DNA of 6,036 bases from Dehalococcoidia bacterium (GTDB taxonomy: Bacteria > Chloroflexota > Dehalococcoidia > JACPQF01): NCBI GenBank assembly GCA_030650265.1, contig JAUSEJ010000185.1, positions 1 to 6,036 of the forward strand, written 5' to 3'. The position numbers and the translations under genes are program-made. The notes beneath the pieces are model-generated. The model was not told the DNA's origin and searched no databases. It saw only the letters and a program-made list of their open reading frames with translations. Positions 4,441 to 6,036 of the stretch are shown here, one piece after another (position 1 is the first letter of the stretch; each line of letters begins with the position of its first letter).

Positions 4441-6036
4441 AATGACCCTGTCTCCTGCGCCCAGTGTCTCCGGCAGTGGTTGCCCGAGGGCAGTGATGAA
4501 TGCATCGACGACTTCGGGGTCGAATTGCGTGCCAGCTTTGTCGCGCAACTCGCGTATGGCCTCTTCGTGAGTCATCGATGGCCGGTATGGCCTCTCGGAG
4601 TTCATGGCATCGAAGGCATCGGCCGCCGCCAGGATGCGCGCTCCCAAGGGTATCTGGTCTCCCGCGAGCTTGCTCGGGTAGCCGCTTCCATCGAATCTCT
4701 CGTGATGAAAAGCGACTAGTGGGAGAACGTCCTCCAGAGACATAGCCCGTCTCAGGATCGCCTCGCCGATGGTTGGATGGGCGCACATCGTCTTCCATTC
4801 GTCTTCGTCCAAGGGACCGTCCTTGCCGAGAATCGAGTTGGGTATGCCAATCTTGCCCACGTCGTGCAATTGCCCGGCAACGGCGAGGCTGCCCAATTGC
4901 CAGCCATCGAGACCCATTTGCCTGCCGATAGCGGTGGCATAGCGAGCGACGTTCTCGGAATGCCTGAGAGTAGTGGAATCTCTAGCGTCGACCGCCGCCG
5001 CGAGGGAATGAGCCATGTGAGTGTATGACTCTTGAACTAGTCCTCTATCCGGTTCGTGATGGCTTGTAAAGGATACTTCATCCATCTCATTGGCTGTGCG
5101 GACCTGATTGCGCCCCAGCACCTTGGCATAGATCATAGCGTGGTCTGCTTTCCAGACGAGGTCCTCGCGGGAGTCGCAGTCCTCGGGAAACGAGGCGACG
5201 CCAAGGCTCATGGTAATTGGAGAATAAAAATCGGGGTTATCCAAGAACTGATTGCCGGCGATGGCGCGTCGCAGGCGTTCGGCAGTCTGTTGGGCGGTGG
5301 CGGTATCGGCCCCGGGCAGGATGGCGGCGAACTCCTCCCCGCCGTAGCGGCAGACGGTGTCAATCTTTCGCAGAGTTTGCTTCATCAAACCGCCCATGGC
5401 GCCCAGCACCTTATCGCCAAACTGATGTCCGAACCGGTCGTTGAAGGTCTTGAAGTGGTCGATGTCGCCGAAGATAAGGGCCACCGGTGTCTGGAATCTG
5501 GTAGCTCTTTCGATCTCGGCCGCGAGAGCATCCTGGAAATAGCGATGGTTGTATAGCCCCGTTATCACATCGATCGTGGCTCTCGCCTGCGCTTCTTCGT
5601 ACTTGTCCTGTAGTTGCTCGTGAAGGTCCTTGTTTTCACGATCTCTGCGCTCCAGTGACTGCGCCATGCCGTTGAAAATGGTTGCCAACTCCCCGATTTC
5701 ATCCCGGCGATTGGATCTGACGAGAGTGTCCAACTGACCGCGCTGGATGTCTACCGCTGAGCGCCTTAGGGCAGCCAGAGGTCTGAGAAGTAGCCAGTCG
5801 AAGAAGAAGTAGAGGGCGATGACGAGAAGTCCGGCCGCCATCACGCCAATAGCAGCAATCCGTATTGATTGGTTACGCACCACCTCGTCACGGGGCGCCA
5901 ACCGGAGGTACACGCCAAGGGCAGCGACCGGTTGATTGGCGATGCGTATGGGGGCAAGGATCTCCACCATGTTTTCGCCCTCTCTGATCTTGTCAGCGAA
6001 AATGGTTTGGCCGGTAGTTATTGGCGCCGCATCTTC
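4435..6036 (-). CDS. Membrane HAMP-GGDEF-HD-GYP protein (cyclic-di-GMP turnover), N-terminus cut
   Basis: 533 residues are visible and the frame stays open to the right edge, so the start lies outside; an ATG at 5970 is internal. Numbering from that Met: residues 1-35 and the 22 before them look like the end of an extracytoplasmic sensor domain. A transmembrane helix spans about 36-59, a HAMP domain about 60-112 and a coiled coil about 107-133. The GGDEF domain (about 134-291) has DIDHFKTFND, GGEEF (210-214) and an inhibitory I-site RKID (201-204) five residues before it. The HD-GYP domain (about 313-505) has HD (369-370) in LHDVGKIGIP, HHERFDGSGYP with GYP at 430-432, and AAADAFDAM. Both the diguanylate cyclase and the phosphodiesterase appear intact. 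It likely senses an outside signal and adjusts c-di-GMP. No residue in either active site is obviously missing. Confidence 0.93.
   Translation of the reverse strand, partial: EDAAPITTGQTIFADKIREGENMVEILAPIRIANQPVAALGVYLRLAPRDEVVRNQSIRIAAIGVMAAGLLVIALYFFFDWLLLRPLAALRRSAVDIQRGQLDTLVRSNRRDEIGELATIFNGMAQSLERRDRENKDLHEQLQDKYEEAQARATIDVITGLYNHRYFQDALAAEIERATRFQTPVALIFGDIDHFKTFNDRFGHQFGDKVLGAMGGLMKQTLRKIDTVCRYGGEEFAAILPGADTATAQQTAERLRRAIAGNQFLDNPDFYSPITMSLGVASFPEDCDSREDLVWKADHAMIYAKVLGRNQVRTANEMDEVSFTSHHEPDRGLVQESYTHMAHSLAAAVDARDSTTLRHSENVARYATAIGRQMGLDGWQLGSLAVAGQLHDVGKIGIPNSILGKDGPLDEDEWKTMCAHPTIGEAILRRAMSLEDVLPLVAFHHERFDGSGYPSKLAGDQIPLGARILAAADAFDAMNSERPYRPSMTHEEAIRELRDKAGTQFDPEVVDAFITALGQPLPETLGAGDRVIG

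Noticed and set aside
5056..5556. 166-codon plus-strand frame opposite the GGDEF domain
   Set aside because: It is the complement of conserved GGDEF coding sequence; no start signal or family resemblance.

Overview
The window looks like an ordinary chromosomal stretch of a moderately GC-rich bacterium (high 50s percent GC by eye). The gene mix suggests a Chloroflexota-type organism (Dehalococcoidia/Anaerolineae-like): a DUF169 protein, a NIPSNAP protein, a Tat/lipobox dienelactone hydrolase with an Ala/Thr/Pro linker, a BrnT/BrnA pair and a HAMP-GGDEF-HD-GYP protein. This placement is inferred from gene content, since no rRNA or marker gene is present.

Left part (1-1212): the start of a DUF169 protein runs off the left edge on the minus strand. 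A gap of about 440 bp follows with no convincing gene. It holds a perfect 12-bp inverted repeat, smaller hairpins and a long frame without a start codon. Next is a compact type II toxin-antitoxin operon on the minus strand, brnT then brnA, overlapping by 11 bp. Its consensus-like promoter sits so close to the brnT ATG that the toxin mRNA is predicted to be leaderless.

Middle part (1213-3815): two minus-strand genes, a NIPSNAP-family protein followed by a YgiD/DODA-type LigB extradiol dioxygenase, lie divergently from a plus-strand dienelactone hydrolase (DLH). The DLH carries a twin-arginine-like signal and a lipobox, so it is probably an exported lipoprotein. The 329-bp divergent region carries one good sigma70-type promoter for each direction. 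Ring-cleavage and DLH-type enzymes together suggest oxidative breakdown of aromatic or lactone compounds, but the two do not form an obvious single pathway: DLH classically follows intradiol cleavage, whereas YgiD/LigB enzymes are extradiol.

Right part (3816-6036): after a convergent spacer with a hairpin come an SRPBCC/AHSA1-domain protein and, upstream of it on the same strand, a membrane-anchored cyclic-di-GMP protein. That protein runs off the right edge and has intact motifs for both synthesis (GGEEF with an RxxD I-site) and degradation (HD-GYP). The two may be co-transcribed.

I found no tRNA, rRNA, CRISPR array, insertion sequence or phage gene. I do not see a clearly new system. The items most worth checking are the structured gap at 302-580, the leaderless brnTA promoter with its face-to-face start codons, and the dual-motif c-di-GMP protein.
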